Below, piece by piece: positions 62,794-64,000 of a stretch of 64,000 nucleotides of DNA (the stretch's first letter is position 1; each line of letters begins with the position of its first letter). The DNA is from an uncultured Dorea sp. (lineage in GTDB: Bacteria; Bacillota; Clostridia; Lachnospirales; Lachnospiraceae). The position numbers and the translations under genes are program-made. The stretch spans positions 1 through 64,000 of the forward strand of contig CANTDX010000006.1 in assembly GCA_947652615.1 (NCBI GenBank). The letters run 5' to 3'. Under the pieces are notes generated by a model that saw only the letters and a program-made list of their open reading frames with translations, was not told the DNA's origin and did not search any database.

Positions 62794-62822
62794 TTGACGA
62801 AACAGATGTAAGAGTGTAAAGT
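62794..62822 (+). promoter_or_regulatory. Promoter of the PTS enzyme I gene
   Basis: TTGACG (62794-62799), 17 bp, TAAAGT (62817-62822), about 50 bases before the ATG. Confidence 0.5.
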
Positions 62823-62873
62823 ATACATAGACAGATGAAGATAAAATCATTGGGATAACAGAGGAATAAGAGT

Positions 62874-64000
62874 ATGATTACATTGACGGGGAAAAAAGTA
62901 TCCGAAGGGATTGCCATCGGCAAATTATCCTTTTATAAGAGAGATTCAAAAGAGATCCGCCGTATCTATGTAAAGGATGTTGAGAAAGAGGTACAGCGTT
63001 TTCAGAAGGCAAGGCAGAAGGCGCTGCAGGAGTTAAGGGAACTCTGTGAGAATGCCGCGAAGGAAGTCGGCGAGGCCAATGCCGCGATTTTTGAGATGCA
63101 GCAGATGGTGCTTGATGACCGGGATCTGGTGGATAAGATCACGAATATCATCGTAGAACAGAAACTGAATGCAGAGTATGCCATCCAGAATGCCGCAGAG
63201 CATTTTATCTCAACGGCAGTGACGGCAGATAAGAATTATGTACAGGGGCATGACGCGGATGTCAAGGATGTGACGAACCGTCTTATGCGGACCCTGGCCA
63301 GAGGATGGAAGGATAAGATGCTGATGGACGAGCCGTTCGTGCTGGCTGCCGGAGAGTTATATCCAAGCGAAGCCGTGCAGCTCGATAAGACGAAGGTTCT
63401 TGGATTCGTCACCAGATATGGAACGATTAATTCCCACACGGCGGTGCTAGCCCGGACGAAGGGGATCCCCTCGGTGATCGGGCTTGGAGAGGCGCTCAAG
63501 AAGGATTATGAAGGGAAGACGATCATCATAGACGGTTTCGAGGGTAAGATCTATATCGAGCCGGACTACACGACGATCACCAAGATGCGGCAGAAGCAGG
63601 ATGCCAATCACACGCAGGTGCAGAACTTAGAGAGGCTTAAGGGGAAGGAGAATATCACCCAGAGCGGACAGAAAATTGACGTCTGTGCGAATATCGGCAA
63701 CAGAGAGGACATTGAGAATGTACTGAGGTGTGATGCCGGAGGAATTGGATTATTCAGGAGTGAATTCTTGTATATGGAGAGCGGCACCAAGCCGCCTACC
63801 GAGGAGTATCAGTTTCAGGTATATAAGCTGGCGGCAGAGTCCATGGGGATCAAGAAGGTGGTGATCCGGACGGCTGATCTTGGCGGGGAGAAGACAGCAG
63901 AGTGTCTGGATCTTGGCACGGACCCCAATCCAGCCATCGGATACCGGGGAATCAGGGTGTCGCTTGATAAGGACGAGGTGTTCAAGACCCAGCTTCGAGC
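62874..64000 (+). CDS. ptsI: PTS enzyme I (phosphoenolpyruvate-protein phosphotransferase), 3' end missing
   Basis: Open from ATG 62874 to the end of the window, 375 residues of an expected 540-575. N-terminal SEGIAIGKLSF, the HPr-binding helical domain, the phospho-histidine region (GTINSHTAVLARTKGIPSV, with His replacing the more usual THSAI context) and the start of the PEP-binding barrel (GGIGLFRSEFLYM, IRTADLGGEK, GYRGIR). It transfers phosphate from PEP to HPr for sugar uptake. Confidence 0.95.
   Translation, partial: MITLTGKKVSEGIAIGKLSFYKRDSKEIRRIYVKDVEKEVQRFQKARQKALQELRELCENAAKEVGEANAAIFEMQQMVLDDRDLVDKITNIIVEQKLNAEYAIQNAAEHFISTAVTADKNYVQGHDADVKDVTNRLMRTLARGWKDKMLMDEPFVLAAGELYPSEAVQLDKTKVLGFVTRYGTINSHTAVLARTKGIPSVIGLGEALKKDYEGKTIIIDGFEGKIYIEPDYTTITKMRQKQDANHTQVQNLERLKGKENITQSGQKIDVCANIGNREDIENVLRCDAGGIGLFRSEFLYMESGTKPPTEEYQFQVYKLAAESMGIKKVVIRTADLGGEKTAECLDLGTDPNPAIGYRGIRVSLDKDEVFKTQLR

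Noticed and set aside
1-64000. tRNA genes, CRISPR arrays, insertion sequences or prophage genes
   Set aside because: Reading through the gaps I found no tRNA-like cloverleaf, no spaced repeat arrays, no transposase or integrase and no phage structural genes.

Overview
The window looks like chromosomal DNA of an anaerobic, low-to-mid-GC Firmicute, most likely a gut Lachnospiraceae (Clostridium cluster XIVa). Indicators are the Gram-positive PolC, MurT/GatD, the rho-rpmE-DUF1385-prmC-prfA gene order, DUF4364 and DUF4125 proteins, indolepyruvate:ferredoxin oxidoreductase, ferritin, and many strong AGGAGG ribosome binding sites. The species cannot be named from sequence alone. Nearly all genes are on the + strand. 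I see no tRNA, rRNA, CRISPR array or insertion sequence.

Region 1 (1-3766): the 3' part of an AAA-ATPase/PD-(D/E)XK nuclease-like gene, then a three-gene unit (TPR protein, DUF4037 nucleotidyltransferase-like protein, DUF4125 protein) behind its own long-spacer promoter.

Region 2 (3941-19478) is the centrepiece: a complete glycyl-radical-enzyme bacterial microcompartment (BMC) locus for choline. It encodes choline trimethylamine-lyase CutC, whose six known active-site residues, catalytic Cys and radical Gly all line up, and its activase CutD. It also encodes two aldehyde-dehydrogenase homologues (one without the catalytic Cys), PduL, an iron alcohol dehydrogenase, EutJ-, EutQ- and EutT-like proteins, six BMC-domain shell proteins, one EutN pentamer protein, a MerR-type regulator and a DMT-family permease. 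Expected chemistry: choline to trimethylamine plus acetaldehyde inside the shell; acetaldehyde to acetyl-CoA (aldehyde dehydrogenase) and acetyl phosphate (PduL), balanced by ethanol formation (alcohol dehydrogenase). One small shell protein carries a GSCPQ pore motif like that of the Fe-S shell protein GrpU.

Region 3 (19503-24955): a periplasmic-binding-protein-like lipoprotein paired with a large hybrid histidine kinase with two receiver domains, a LuxP/LuxQ-like arrangement, followed by an acyltransferase-3 membrane protein. A tandem 11-bp repeat precedes the promoter.

Region 4 (24960-56370) is mostly housekeeping: FMN alpha-hydroxy-acid oxidase-like protein, holA, lepA, hemW, a second AAA/PD-(D/E)XK protein, an esterase, a minus-strand group (two short chromate transporters, DUF4364, radical SAM), rho, rpmE, DUF1385, prmC, prfA, an ABC exporter, a DUF2156 protein, two aminotransferases, a small export protein, a PfkB kinase, murT-gatD, ispG, polC and a flavin-type oxidase family protein.

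Region 5 (56497-64000): an aryl-keto-acid operon (iorA, iorB, paaK, ACT-domain protein) that would turn aromatic amino-acid keto acids into aryl-acetates, then ferritin with a BFD-like protein and an SseB-like protein, a cold-shock protein on the minus strand, and the start of the PTS enzyme I gene, which runs off the end.
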